NCBI GenBank assembly: GCA_963737555.1
Contig: CAVTTB010000009.1
Span: 483,087-547,086 of the forward strand
From: JAHJQQ01 sp963737555
GTDB taxonomy: Bacteria; Pseudomonadota; Gammaproteobacteria; Thiohalobacterales; Thiohalobacteraceae
Reading direction: 5' to 3'
Length of the DNA stretch: 64,000 bases
Shown in pieces: positions 35,311-45,784 of this stretch. The position numbers and the translations under genes are program-made. Every line of letters starts with the position of its first letter. Position 1 is the stretch's first letter. A model generated the notes under the pieces. That model was not told the DNA's origin. It did not search any database and worked only from the letters and a program-made list of their open reading frames with translations.

Positions 35311-35727
35311 AGCTCGTAGGATGGGTGAAGGCGTCTTATGCCGTAACCCATCATTCATCCGCAGCCCTGATGGGTTACGCTTCGCTCCACCCATCCTACA
35401 TGTAACGGGTCGACATCATAGACGCCGACCCGTTGTCGGTTTTGATTTTGACTTTCCATTCCCCGTAGGCGCAGCCGAGCATCGCAGCCCGTTTGCGATG
35501 AAGCTAGCCTCCTGTCTGAGGCGCGTCAGCGCCGAGTTAGGCGAGCGCGCAAACGGGCGAGAAGCGCAGGGAACCCCGCGCAGCGGGCCAGCCTTCGGGG
35601 CGCCTTTCTTTTGGGTACTTTTCTTTGGCAAGGCAAAGAAAAGTACCTCGCCCAGCCAGGGCGAAAGGAAGGCTAGATTGAAAGGCCGCTCTCCGAATCA
35701 GGAGATTGTCTTCGCCGCACTCGCAAT
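35311..35727. repeat. Long direct repeat, copy A2
   Basis: Same order as A1: AGCTCGTAGGATGGGTGAAG, MITE-like inverted repeat, ATGTAACGGGTCGACATCAT, the AGGCGAGCGCGCAAACGGGC block, AAAGAAAAGTACCTCGCCCA, and CACTCGCAAT. The homology resumes in the 3' end of the NlpC/P60 gene, so the full duplicated unit is at least 500 bp. Confidence 0.85.
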
Positions 35728-35789
35728 GAACGCACGCTCGTGGCGTTCGTGATGGCGGCCGGTCAGCGGGCTGTCAGAGATATCTCCGG

Positions 35790-36287
35790 TTACATCCGAA
35801 AATAATGCCCACTCCCGCGCATCCGTTCGCGCCAATAGTTGTCGCTCAGCGATTCGATCCTGACGCGTTTGCCGTAACCCGGCGCATGCACGAATTGGCC
35901 AGAACCGATGTAGATGCCGACATGGGAAATCTTCCGCCCCTTGATATTGAAGAACACCAGATCACCGGGTTGCAGCTGTTGTTGCGCAATGGGGTGCGCT
36001 GCCCGGAACTGTTCGGCGGAGGTGCGGGGGATGGCGATGCCGGCGTTGCCGTAGCTGTAACTGGCCAGACCGCTGCAATCGAAGCCCCGTGGGCTGTGGC
36101 CGCCGGCGCGATAGGGCGTGCCGAGCATGCGCTGTGCGGTCTGTACGATGGTGGCGCGTGCGGCGGTGTTCGGGTCGACCGGCGCGATCTTGGGTTGGCT
36201 GGCGCAGCCGGTCAGCAACAGATACAGCAGACCCAGGCCGGCGAGCAGCGGCCAATAACGTGGATGTGTCGACAGTTTATGCATCAT
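35790..36287 (-). CDS. NlpC/P60 family cell-wall hydrolase lipoprotein
   Basis: Predicted gamma-D-glutamyl-diaminopimelate endopeptidase acting on peptidoglycan in the periplasm. The 165-residue protein has a signal peptide ending in the lipobox LLTGC (about residue 28). The NlpC/P60 domain has the catalytic Cys in SPRGFDCSGLASYSYGNAGI, His in GRKISHVGIYIGSG and the third polar residue in FVHAPGYG. The start is set at the MM pair (36287) before the signal peptide; upstream in-frame ATGs give a poor N terminus. Its last codons are duplicated as a relic at 34103-34177. It is divergent from mrcB. Confidence 0.93.
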   Translation of the reverse strand: MMHKLSTHPRYWPLLAGLGLLYLLLTGCASQPKIAPVDPNTAARATIVQTAQRMLGTPYRAGGHSPRGFDCSGLASYSYGNAGIAIPRTSAEQFRAAHPIAQQQLQPGDLVFFNIKGRKISHVGIYIGSGQFVHAPGYGKRVRIESLSDNYWRERMRGSGHYFRM

Positions 36288-36433
36288 AGTGGCTGACAGC
36301 GGGGCGCGGCTCGCGTATCTTACGCGCAGTACATTTTCGCCGGATATCCTGTGACGTTGGGTGTCCAGCGTAGCCGGATCGCGATCCGGATTCTTCAACC
36401 CAGATCACACTCACTTCGAATTCTGACGCATTC

Positions 36434-38755
36434 ATGGCTGCCCGCCGCCGTTCAAAACGGAAACCGACCGCTGCACGCCGTACTCGGCGCTCTTTTCCAC
36501 TGGTGTCAATACTGGTGGTCATCGTCGTTGTTGTCGCCGCTTACCTTGCCTACCTGGACATTATTGTTCGGGAACAGTTCGAGGGCAAACGCTGGGCATT
36601 GCCGGCGCGCGTGTTCGCGCGACCGATGGAACTCTACGTCGGACGCCCGCTGACACCCGCACAGCTCACGCAGGAGTTGGATCGTCTCGGTTATCACGCG
36701 GTGCGCGATCCGCACCGTCCGGGCGAATACAGCCAGAGTGGCGCAACGTTCCAGATCAGCACGCGCGGTTTCACGTTCTGGGATGGCACGGAACCGCCGC
36801 AGCAGTTGGATGTGGAATTTTCCGGCGGCTGGATTACCGCGCTCGGTGATCGCGCCCAGCGCAAGGAAATCGATCTCGCGCGGCTTGACCCGCTGCAGAT
36901 CGCCAGCATCTACCCCTCCAAGCAGGAAGATCGGCAACTGGTCAAACTGGCCGAGGTGCCGCCGCTGCTGACGCAGACATCTGATGGCGGTGGAAGACCG
37001 GTCCTTCTACGAGCATCACGGTATCTCGCCGCGCTCGTTGTTGCGCGCCACGGTGGCCAATGTGCGCGCCGGCGGGGTGGTGCAGGGCGGCAGCACGCTG
37101 ACGCAGCAGTTGGTGAAGAATTTCTTCCTCAGTAACGAGCGCACCTTGCAGCGCAAGCTCAATGAAGCCGTCATGTCCTTGCTGCTGGAAGTGCACTACA
37201 GCAAAGATGAGATCCTCGAGGCCTATCTGAACGAGGTCTATCTCGGTCAGGACGGTTCGCGCGCCGTTCACGGTCTGGGTCTGGCCAGTCATTTCTATTT
37301 CGAGCGTCCGCTCGATCAACTCGAACCCGCAGCAGGTCGCGCTGCTGGTGGGCATGATCAAAGGTCCCTCTTATTACGACCCGCGGCGCAATCCCGAGCG
37401 CGCCAAGGTGCGTCGCGATCTGGTGCTCGACACGCTGGTCGAGCAGGGCGTGCTCACGGCGGAGCAGGGCGATGCGGCCAAGGCGCAAGCCGCTCGGCGT
37501 GCTGCAACGGCCGTCGCTCGGCGGCGAATGCGCATCCGGCCTTTCTCGACATGGTGCGTCGCCAATTGCGCAGCGATTACCGCGAAGAGGATCTGACCTC
37601 TGAAGGTCTGCGTATCTTCACCACCTTCGATCCGCTGGCGCAGAGCGCGCCGAGGCGGCGGTATCGAAGCGGCTGGCGCGTATCGAAAAAGATCGCGGCA
37701 TGACGGCCGATACCTTGCAAGGCGCGTTGATCGCCACCGCCATCGACAGCGGCGAGGTGCTGGCCTTGGTCGGCGATCGCAATCCGCGCATGGCCGGATT
37801 CAATCGCGCCCTGGATGCGGTGCGGCCGATCGGTTCGCTGGTGAAACCGGCGGTGTATCTCACCGCGCTGATGCAGCCGGAACGTTACACCGCGGCGACA
37901 CTGCTGGCTGATACGCCGCTGCACATGCGTGCCGGTGACGGACGTAACTGGTCACCGGAAAACTATGATCACCAGTTCCGCGGTCAGGTGCTGTTGTTCG
38001 ACGCGCTGGTGCATTCCTACAACGTTCCAACGGTGCGACTGGGTCTGGATGTCGGTCCGGAGCGGGTGGTCGAGACGCTGCGTAAACTCGGTGTGCAGAG
38101 CGAACTCAATGCCTATCCGGCGTTGATGCTCGGCGCGGTGGATCTGACGCTGATGGACGTGACGCGGATGTATCAGACCTTGGCCGCCGGCGGTTTCCGC
38201 TCACCGCTGCGGGCGATTCGCGCGGTGCTGGATGTCGCGGTACACCGTTGCAGAGTTATCCGCTGCAGGTGGAGCAGGTGCTGGATGCCGATCCAGGTGT
38301 TCCTGGTCAACGCGATTCTTCAGGCGGTGGCGACCGAGGGTACCGCCAAGGCGCTCGGTGCACGTTTCGGCATGGACGCCGGCATCGCCGGCAAGACCGG
38401 CACCACCAACGATAAGCGCGACAGTTGGTTCGCCGGCTTCACCGGCAATCAGTTGGGCGTGGTCTGGGTCGGTCGCGACGACAACAAGTCGATGGGCCTG
38501 AGTGGTTCCAGCGGCGCGGTGCCGGTGTGGTCGGATTACATGGCCGAGGTCGGTGTGCAGCCGCTGACGTTGCCGAGTTCCGATCGCATCGAGTGGTTGT
38601 GGATCGATCGCAGTACCGGTCTGCGCGCCGACACCGGCTGTGCCGATCGCGTACAATTGCCCTTCATCGTCGGCAGCGCGCCACAGGCGTGGTCGTCCTG
38701 CGCACGCGGCGAGTTGTCCAAACCGATCGAGTGGTTGAAGGGATTGATCCGATGA
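36434..38755 (+). CDS. mrcB: Penicillin-binding protein 1B (multiple frameshifts)
   Basis: Bifunctional peptidoglycan glycosyltransferase/transpeptidase anchored by one TM helix (LVSILVVIVVVVAAYLAYL, about 23-41). Then the UB2H-like region (FARPMELYVGRPLTPAQLTQ), the glycosyltransferase AVEDRSFYEHHGISPRSLLR and GGSTLTQQLVKNFFLS, and the transpeptidase with the SxxK motif in GSLVKP, HSYNVPTVRLG (SxN) and GKTGTTND (KTG). At least six frame changes are needed, at about 36975, 37325, 37500, 37645, 38235 and 38285; the last two compensate each other. All motifs survive and the span of 774 codons equals the family length, so sequence errors are the simplest cause. The final ATGA overlaps the next gene. 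Confidence 0.93.
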
Positions 38756-39282
38756 CTGCCTATCTGCGTCTTACCGCGTTGACGGCCGTATTGCTGTTGC
38801 AGGCCTGCGCGACGAATACCGTAAGCCAACGCTATCCAAGCCCTGAGGTCAAACGCGCGCCGCCGAGTCCGAGTGTCGAGCGTGTTCCGCCGCGCACAGC
38901 GCCTATGCCCAGCACACCGAGCAGACCGGCCTCGCCCAGCGAACCGGCGCAGGTCTCGGACAGTCCGGCCGTCATCGCCTTGCTCGATCGTGCCGAGACT
39001 CAACACCAGGGCCATGACGTGGACGCCGCGGCCGTTTCACTGGAACGGGCGCTGCGCATCGAGCCGCGCAATCCAGTGCTCTGGCAGCGGATGGCGAACC
39101 TGCGTCTGGAACAGGGGCAGTGGGATCAGGCCGTGCAGATGGCGGCCCGCTCCAACAGCTATGCCGGTCGTTACAGCGGTCTGCGCGCGCGCAACTGGCA
39201 GATCATCGCCACGGCGCGCCGTGCCCAAGGTGATGTCCAAGGCGCCGCCGACGCGGAACTCAAGGCCCGCCAACTCGAATGA
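38752..39282 (+). CDS. TPR-containing lipoprotein
   Basis: Exported 176-residue lipoprotein. The signal peptide MTAYLRLTALTAVLLLQACA contains the lipobox LLQAC. A Pro/Ser-rich linker (about 25-75) is followed by a tetratricopeptide pair (SPAVIALLDRAETQHQGHDV, DAAAVSLERALRIEPRNPVL, WQRMANLRLEQGQWDQAVQM). TPR lipoproteins next to PBP1B act as regulators or scaffolds of the wall enzymes (compare LpoB in E. coli, which is not a TPR protein). It starts within mrcB's stop (ATGA, 38752-38755), so its translation is coupled to mrcB. A role as PBP1B activator or partner is inferred from position. Confidence 0.85.
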   Translation: MTAYLRLTALTAVLLLQACATNTVSQRYPSPEVKRAPPSPSVERVPPRTAPMPSTPSRPASPSEPAQVSDSPAVIALLDRAETQHQGHDVDAAAVSLERALRIEPRNPVLWQRMANLRLEQGQWDQAVQMAARSNSYAGRYSGLRARNWQIIATARRAQGDVQGAADAELKARQLE

Positions 39283-39361
39283 GGCCGGAATGACGCCGGA
39301 TTGAACCTGGGGCCGGTGGCGTGCCCATCACGGACCTTCGTGTACAATCCCGGCAGCGTCT

Positions 39362-39457
39362 GAGCAGGGCAGAATGAATTATGGGGGGTTGCAAGGGGGG
39401 AGATGATTCTCCCCCTTGCAGTTGCCCGCGCAGGACTTGTCCGAGCAGGGCAGAATG
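39362..39457. repeat. Direct repeat pair around a 10-bp hairpin
   Basis: GAGCAGGGCAGAATG occurs at 39362-39376 and 39443-39457. Between them, TGCAAGGGGG (39390-39399) and CCCCCTTGCA (39411-39420) form a perfect hairpin. Its role is unknown; the hairpin may end the mrcB transcript. Confidence 0.6.
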
Positions 39458-39469
39458 CAAGGAGACAGG

Positions 39470-39983
39470 GTGACCATTTATTCCGTCGATACGCTGATTG
39501 CCCAGGCGCGTAAGCTGGCCGCCGACTATCGGCGCGCCACCGGCAAGCCGCTGCCCGGCGTGAGTGCCGAGATCGCCGAGAACGATGCCGCGCGACTGCT
39601 CGATCTCGAACTGGTCAAAGATGACACGCTGGGCTACGACGCCGTCGGTAAACGCGACCCGCGCGCCGGCAAGCGCATTCAAATCAAAAGCCGCACCATC
39701 TTCGACGAATCCAAATCCGGTCATCGCATCGGCCAGTTGCGCACCAGCCAAGACTGGGACAGCGTGCTGCTGGTGTTGATGGACGACAACTACGAACCCT
39801 TCGAAATCTTCGAGGCCGAACGCGCTGAGCTCTTGGACGTCATCGCCGAAGCCGAGATCCAGCAAACGCGCCAAGCGCGGTCTGTTGTCGGTGGCGAAGT
39901 TCAAGGCCATCGGTCAGTTGATCTGGACCCGCGAGGAAGGCGAGATCGCCGCTGAGGTTTGGGATAACCAATCCGGTGGGTGA
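39470..39983 (+). CDS. Conserved hypothetical protein with nuclease-like motif (frameshifted)
   Basis: About 171 residues once the frame is corrected at about 39866 (the true C terminus in the other frame is KRGLLSVAKFKAIGQLIWTR then EEGEIAAEVWDNQSGG and a stop at 39983). The start is a GTG at 39470 behind AAGGAGA. The core AARLLDLELVKDDTLGYDAV, GKRIQIKSRTIFDESKSGHR and DWDSVLLVLMDDNYEPFEIF has an acidic residue followed by QIK, which resembles the PD-(D/E)xK layout of restriction-like nucleases with Gln in place of Glu. Similar proteins are known only as a DUF. No methyltransferase or toxin/antitoxin is next to it. Function is not assigned. Confidence 0.75.
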
Positions 39984-40040
39984 ATGCCTGCGGTCTGTAT
40001 CTCGATAGCGTATGGGACACTCTCGATTAATCCCACCACT

Positions 40041-40107
40041 GTCATTCCGCGCGAATGCGGGAATCCATGCATTCAATTACCTGGATTCCCGCATTCGCGA
40101 GCATGAC
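40041..40107. repeat. GTCATTCC-type palindromic repeat, long form
   Basis: GTCATTCCGCGCGAATGCGG and TGGATTCCCGCATTCGCG with GCATGAC form an imperfect inverted repeat of about 25 bp per arm around TGCATTCAATTACC. It is related to the elements at 24193 and 32224 and lies just before yoaA. Confidence 0.75.
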
Positions 40108-40125
40108 GATTAATCAGGCCTTCCC

Positions 40126-42051
<1,926 letters not shown>

Positions 42052-42055
<4 letters not shown>

Positions 42056-42740
42056 AGCTGTTGGCGTTGGATACCGCGACGGAGGCGTGCAGTGCCGCGC
42101 TGCTGATCGACGGTGACGATCCGTGAGCGCTTTGAGGTCGCGCCGCGCGGGCATGCGCGCCTGTTGTTGCCGATGCTCGATGAACTGCTCGCCGAGGCCG
42201 GCCTCAAACCCGCACAACTCGATGCCATCGCCTTCGGCCGCGGACCCGGCAGCTTCACCGGTGTGCGTATCGCCGCCAGCGTCGCACAGGGTATCGCCTT
42301 CGCCGCCGATCTGCCGGTGCTGCCGGTTTCTACGCTCGCGGCGTTGGCGCGCGATGCGTTGCAACGCACCAGCGCGCGAGTGACAGGTGTTGGCGGCCAT
42401 CGATGCGCGTATGGGTGAGATTTACTGGGCCGCGTTTGCGCGTGACGCACACGGTGAGCCGCAGGCGCTGACCGATGAACAGGTTGCGCCCGCAACTGCG
42501 GTGTGTGTCCCGGCGGGAACGGATTGGTTCGGCATCGGCAGCGCTTGGTCCGTGTATGAAACGGCGTTGCGGGCACACTTTGGCGACACCTTGAGCGGCA
42601 TCGACGCCACGGCACTGCCGCGCGCAGCGCAGATCGTGCAGCTGGCCGCCGTGGATTTCGCGGCCGGCGGCGCGGTGCCGGCGGAACTGGCTTTGCCGGT
42701 GTATCTGCGCAATCAGGTGGCGCAGCGGCCGGGTGGCTGA
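42052..42740 (+). CDS. tsaB: tRNA t6A modification protein TsaB (two frameshifts)
   Basis: Partner of TsaD in making N6-threonylcarbamoyladenosine in tRNAs that read ANN codons; expected to be essential. Three frame pieces are needed: MKLLALDTATEACSAALLID (from 42052), RERFEVAPRGHARLLLPMLD, ELLAEAGLKPAQLDAIAFGR and GPGSFTGVRIAASVAQGIAF (from about 42117), and LAAIDARMGEIYWAAFARDA onwards (from about 42388). GPGSFTGVRI and the Asp/Glu pattern are those of TsaB. Summed length about 229 matches the family. AGGAGG precedes the ATG, which overlaps the yoaA stop. As the gene is normally required, these breaks are best read as sequence errors. Confidence 0.93.
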
Positions 42741-42749
42741 GGCGAGCGG

Positions 42750-43093
42750 CTAGAGGTAGGTCAGGGCCTCTTCGCCGGGGTTGGGTAGGCCCGCGATGCG
42801 CCAGGCTTCGCGGCCACTATCTTTGAAAAGACCCGGGATGCAATGCGGGTCCAGGTGATTTTCGAGACAGACATGGCGCAGCGGCGGGATCGCGCCGGCG
42901 CTGAAATAATGTCTGCGCAGGCTTTGTATGACCTGCCAGTGCGCAGTCGTCAGCGGACCGATGCCATCGCTGCGCGCGAGTTGCATCGGCGACATGTTCG
43001 TTCCAATTTTCCGGATGCAGCAGAAAACCGTCGTTGTCGGTTTCGATACTCAACTGAGTCGTTGTTGGAATGGATATGGCCGGAATTCGGCAT
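42750..43093 (-). CDS. DsrC/TusE-like protein lacking the C-terminal cysteines (frameshifted)
   Basis: Related to TusE/DsrC sulfur carriers. Three frames must be joined: MPNSGHIHSNNDSVE (ATG 43093 after GGAGG), then IETDNDGFLLHPENWNEHVA, then MQLARSDGIGPLTTAHWQVI and QSLRRHYFSAGAIPPLRHVC. Total about 114 residues, as for the family. The C terminus is GREAWRIAGLPNPGEEALTYL: the penultimate cysteine (in KPTGC-type endings) and the upstream partner Cys, both of which carry sulfur, are missing. So it cannot act as a normal sulfur relay and is more like Cys-less DsrC homologues proposed as regulators. The breaks may be errors; the missing cysteine motif is not explained by them. Confidence 0.75.
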
Positions 43094-43230
43094 GGTGATG
43101 TCCTCCATGCGGCGATTGATTGACTGTGATTGATTACTGTTCTGGGGGTGGCGAATGCGCAGATACCCTATCTCTGTGTATAGGTGCGCCGGCACTCAGC
43201 GTCAATGAATCTGCTTTCGAGTCTGTGGGA

Positions 43231-43683
43231 TTAGTCCTGTGACGCTTCCATCAAGTCGATGTAATTCACCAGATCGTCCGGATGCACGAATTCCTCGCTG
43301 ATGACCTTGTCCCGCACTGAAATGCCGGCGGCGTGAACGCTTTCGGCACTGCCCGAGACCAGCGGGTGCCAAGCGGGCAGATCCTGACCTTCGTTGAGCA
43401 GGCGGTAGGCGCAGGTGTCGGGCAGAAAATTGATCGCATCGAGATTGTCCGGCGCGAGGATCAGACAGTCGGGCACCAGAACGCTGCGTTCGCTGTAGCG
43501 CGTGCAGCGGCACTGCTGGTCGTCGAACAGGTGGCAGACGACGCTGGTGTAGAACAGTTCTCCGCTATCGCTATCTTCAAGCTTGTGCAGGCAGCAGCGG
43601 CCACAGCCATCGCACAATGATTCCCATTGCGTGCGGTCCATGTCGGCGAGCGCGGTGGTTTTCCAGAACGGGGCACTGATCAT
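43231..43683 (-). CDS. ycgN: YcgN family cysteine-cluster protein
   Basis: Soluble 150-residue protein of the YcgN/YkgJ cysteine-cluster group. The start is MISAPFWKTTALADMDRTQW. Cysteines lie in ESLCDGCGRCCLHKLED and VVCHLFDDQQCRCTRY, with one in VPDCLILAPDN and DTCAYRLLNEG, likely binding zinc or an Fe-S cluster. Other family motifs: LPAWHPLVSGSAESVHAAGI and RDKVISEEFVHPDDLVNYID. It stands alone; biochemical function is unknown. An in-frame start at 43743 would overlap the divergent antiporter and is rejected. Confidence 0.93.
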   Translation of the reverse strand: MISAPFWKTTALADMDRTQWESLCDGCGRCCLHKLEDSDSGELFYTSVVCHLFDDQQCRCTRYSERSVLVPDCLILAPDNLDAINFLPDTCAYRLLNEGQDLPAWHPLVSGSAESVHAAGISVRDKVISEEFVHPDDLVNYIDLMEASQD

Positions 43684-43778
43684 GACGATAGATTCTATAG
43701 GGAATGATTGAAGCGGGCCTGACGTTCGCCCATTATAGGCCAAAGCATTCCCGCTGCCTTAGTTGTGCCGATATCCAC

Positions 43779-44948
43779 ATGCATAGTGATCCGGTGTTCT
43801 ACACCATTTTCGTTATTTTCACCGGCGCGGCCGTGCTCGCGACCCTGGCGCTGTTCGCGCGCCAGGCCTTATTGGTGGCGTATATCGTGCTCGGTGTGCT
43901 GCTGGGACCGTGGGGTCTGGGTCTGGTGACCGATCCACAGTTGATCAGCGGCATTTCCCAGATCGGCATCATTTTTCTGTTGTTCCTGTTGGGCTTGAAC
44001 CTTCCGCTGGAAAAGCTCTATTCCCTGGTCGGCGAGTCGCTGCGCGTCACCGGGATCAGTTCGGCGGTGTTCGGCGCGCTGGGGATGGGTGTCGGCTGGT
44101 TATTCGGCTTCAATCTGACCGAGCAACTGGTGATCGGCGCGGCGATGATGTTCTCCAGCACGATTATCGGTTTGAAACTGCTGCCGACCACGATTCTGCA
44201 CCATCAGCATACGGGTGAGATCATCATCAGTGTGCTGTTGCTCCAGGATTTGATCGCCATCGTGATCCTGATGCTGTTGCAGATCCAGGGCGGCACCGAG
44301 ATCGGCATGGCGCAATATGTGCTGTTGGCCGTTTCCCTGCCGTTGCTGTTTCTGATTGCCTATCTGCTGGAAAAATACGTCCTCATCAAACTGCTGCAGC
44401 GTTTCGATACCATTCAGGAATATATCTTTCTGCTGACCATTGGCTGGTGTTTGGGTATGGCGGAGTTGGCCGGTCTGATGGGGTTGTCGCATGAGATCGG
44501 CGCCTTTATCGCCGGTGTCGCGCTGGCCACCAATCCGATCGCCTTGTTCATTGCCGAGAGTCTGAAACCGTTGCGGGATTTTTTCCTGGTGATTTTCTTT
44601 TTCTCGCTCGGGGCGGGCTTCGATCTGGGTGCCTTGCAGTCGGTGCTGCTGCCCGCGCTGGTGCTGGCGGCGGCGGCCATGCTGCTCAAACCGTTGGTAT
44701 TCGGCTATCTGCTGCGGCACTCCGGCGAGGCGCCGGCGCGCTCGCATGAGGTCGGGGTGCGACTTGGACAGATCAGCGAGTTTTCACTGCTGATCGCCGT
44801 GCTGGCGCTGGAATTGAGCGTCATCGGTCGCGAGGCCTCGTATCTGATTCAGGCTGCGACCATTCTGACCTTCATGGCCTCGTCGTATTTCATCGTCATG
44901 AAGTATCCGACGCCGATTGCCTTGAGTGATCGCTTACGCAGGGATTAA
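43779..44948 (+). CDS. Monovalent cation:proton antiporter, CPA2 family (KefB/RosB-like membrane domain)
   Basis: Integral membrane protein of 389 residues with about 12 hydrophobic helices, resembling the membrane part of KefB/KefC-type exchangers. Helix and loop motifs: LVAYIVLGVLLGPWGLGLVT, IGIIFLLFLLGLNLPLEKLY, AAMMFSSTIIGLKLLPTTIL, ISVLLLQDLIAIVILML (with the conserved QD), and SHEIGAFIAGVALATNPIAL. There is no cytoplasmic TrkA-N domain, so it is shorter than KefB/C and may exchange K+ or Na+ for protons without NAD/glutathione gating. I use the ATG at 43779; the longer start at 43704 gives an unnatural N terminus. The 3' end overlaps the convergent chelatase by 15 bp. Confidence 0.92.
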   Translation: MHSDPVFYTIFVIFTGAAVLATLALFARQALLVAYIVLGVLLGPWGLGLVTDPQLISGISQIGIIFLLFLLGLNLPLEKLYSLVGESLRVTGISSAVFGALGMGVGWLFGFNLTEQLVIGAAMMFSSTIIGLKLLPTTILHHQHTGEIIISVLLLQDLIAIVILMLLQIQGGTEIGMAQYVLLAVSLPLLFLIAYLLEKYVLIKLLQRFDTIQEYIFLLTIGWCLGMAELAGLMGLSHEIGAFIAGVALATNPIALFIAESLKPLRDFFLVIFFFSLGAGFDLGALQSVLLPALVLAAAAMLLKPLVFGYLLRHSGEAPARSHEVGVRLGQISEFSLLIAVLALELSVIGREASYLIQAATILTFMASSYFIVMKYPTPIALSDRLRRD

Positions 44949-45302
44949 GGCGGATTCCAACAGCAGATCCGACACCCGATCATGCGCACCCAGATACGGG
45001 GCGATGCGAATAGCCACCTGCGGATATTGTTCCTGCTTGCCGCGCACGTCATGGGGAATGTCCGTGACCACATGACGACCGGCGGAGAGAAAATACGGCA
45101 GCACGACAACCTCGCTGGCGCCCGCCTGCACGCACAGTTCGATACCGTCCGGAATCGACGGCTCGGCCAGTTCCAGAAAACCGCAACGCACAATCGGGAA
45201 TTCGTCCTGTGCGCGCTGGGCAAGTATTTCCGTGAGTTGGCGAACCTCGTCATTTGATTCGGCGCGGCGGCTGCCGTGAGCGATGACCAGCAGGGCTTTC
45301 AT
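44934..45302 (-). CDS. CbiX/SirB-type sirohydrochlorin chelatase
   Basis: Short chelatase of 122 residues that inserts cobalt or iron in sirohydrochlorin, for cobalamin or siroheme. The start MKALLVIAHGSRRAESNDEV has the catalytic His in AHGSRR; further motifs are VRCGFLELAEPSIPDGIELC and EVVVLPYFLSAGRHVVTDIP with the second His (GRHV). It is a single-domain member, so it should act as a homodimer. Metal choice cannot be told. Stand-alone here; no cobalamin or siroheme genes are in the window. Confidence 0.93.
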   Translation of the reverse strand: MKALLVIAHGSRRAESNDEVRQLTEILAQRAQDEFPIVRCGFLELAEPSIPDGIELCVQAGASEVVVLPYFLSAGRHVVTDIPHDVRGKQEQYPQVAIRIAPYLGAHDRVSDLLLESALIPA

Positions 45303-45410
45303 ACGATGATCCTGTTCAAGAGTGCGATGCGAAATCATAACGTGAAGCGCGACGTATGCGCACATTCACCGAGCGCCCGGAGGGATTTGGGCGGGGGATT
45401 TATGGGGAAT

Positions 45411-45435
45411 AAAAAACGGGGCCCGAAGGCCCCGT
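45411..45435 (-). terminator. Rho-independent terminator of the small lipoprotein gene
   Basis: The stem ACGGGGCC / GGCCCCGT with loop CGAA lies 21 bp past the lipoprotein stop and is followed on the minus strand by a T6 run (AAAAAA at 45411-45416). Confidence 0.85.
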
Positions 45436-45455
45436 CAGGTACTGACGCGCAGGTC

Positions 45456-45623
45456 TTAATTACCGGTCGGTGCTGCTGGCGGCTCACTGCCCGCGGGAGC
45501 GGCAGGTGTCTGGGCCGGCGGTTCGGCGGCCTTGTCAGCGCCTTGGTCGGCGTTCTGGCCGCAGGCGGACAGCAGGCCTGCGAATACCATAACGGCAAAC
45601 CAACTCACGGTATTTTTGCTCAT
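45456..45623 (-). CDS. Small lipoprotein (55 aa)
   Basis: Short lipoprotein with the signal MSKNTVSWFAVMVFAGLLSA and lipobox LLSAC; the mature part of about 34 residues is low-complexity, rich in Ala, Pro, Gln and Glu (APAGSEPPAAPTGN at the end). GGAGAGAG lies before the ATG, and a strong terminator follows. It resembles small lipoproteins of unknown function, often annotated as such. No membrane domain apart from the signal. Confidence 0.75.
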   Translation of the reverse strand: MSKNTVSWFAVMVFAGLLSACGQNADQGADKAAEPPAQTPAAPAGSEPPAAPTGN

Positions 45624-45784
45624 AGCGTCTCTCTCCGTATTTGATGTTAACCGCGTCATGTGCGGTGCTGCATATCCTGCCTAGTCGCGGGTGTCTGCAC
45701 AAGACCCCCGGTGGGACTATTTTCAGCCGGCCCGGTGCTTGGGTTCGCGCGTGAACTTATAGGCATGCAGCGGCGGCCTCAAAC

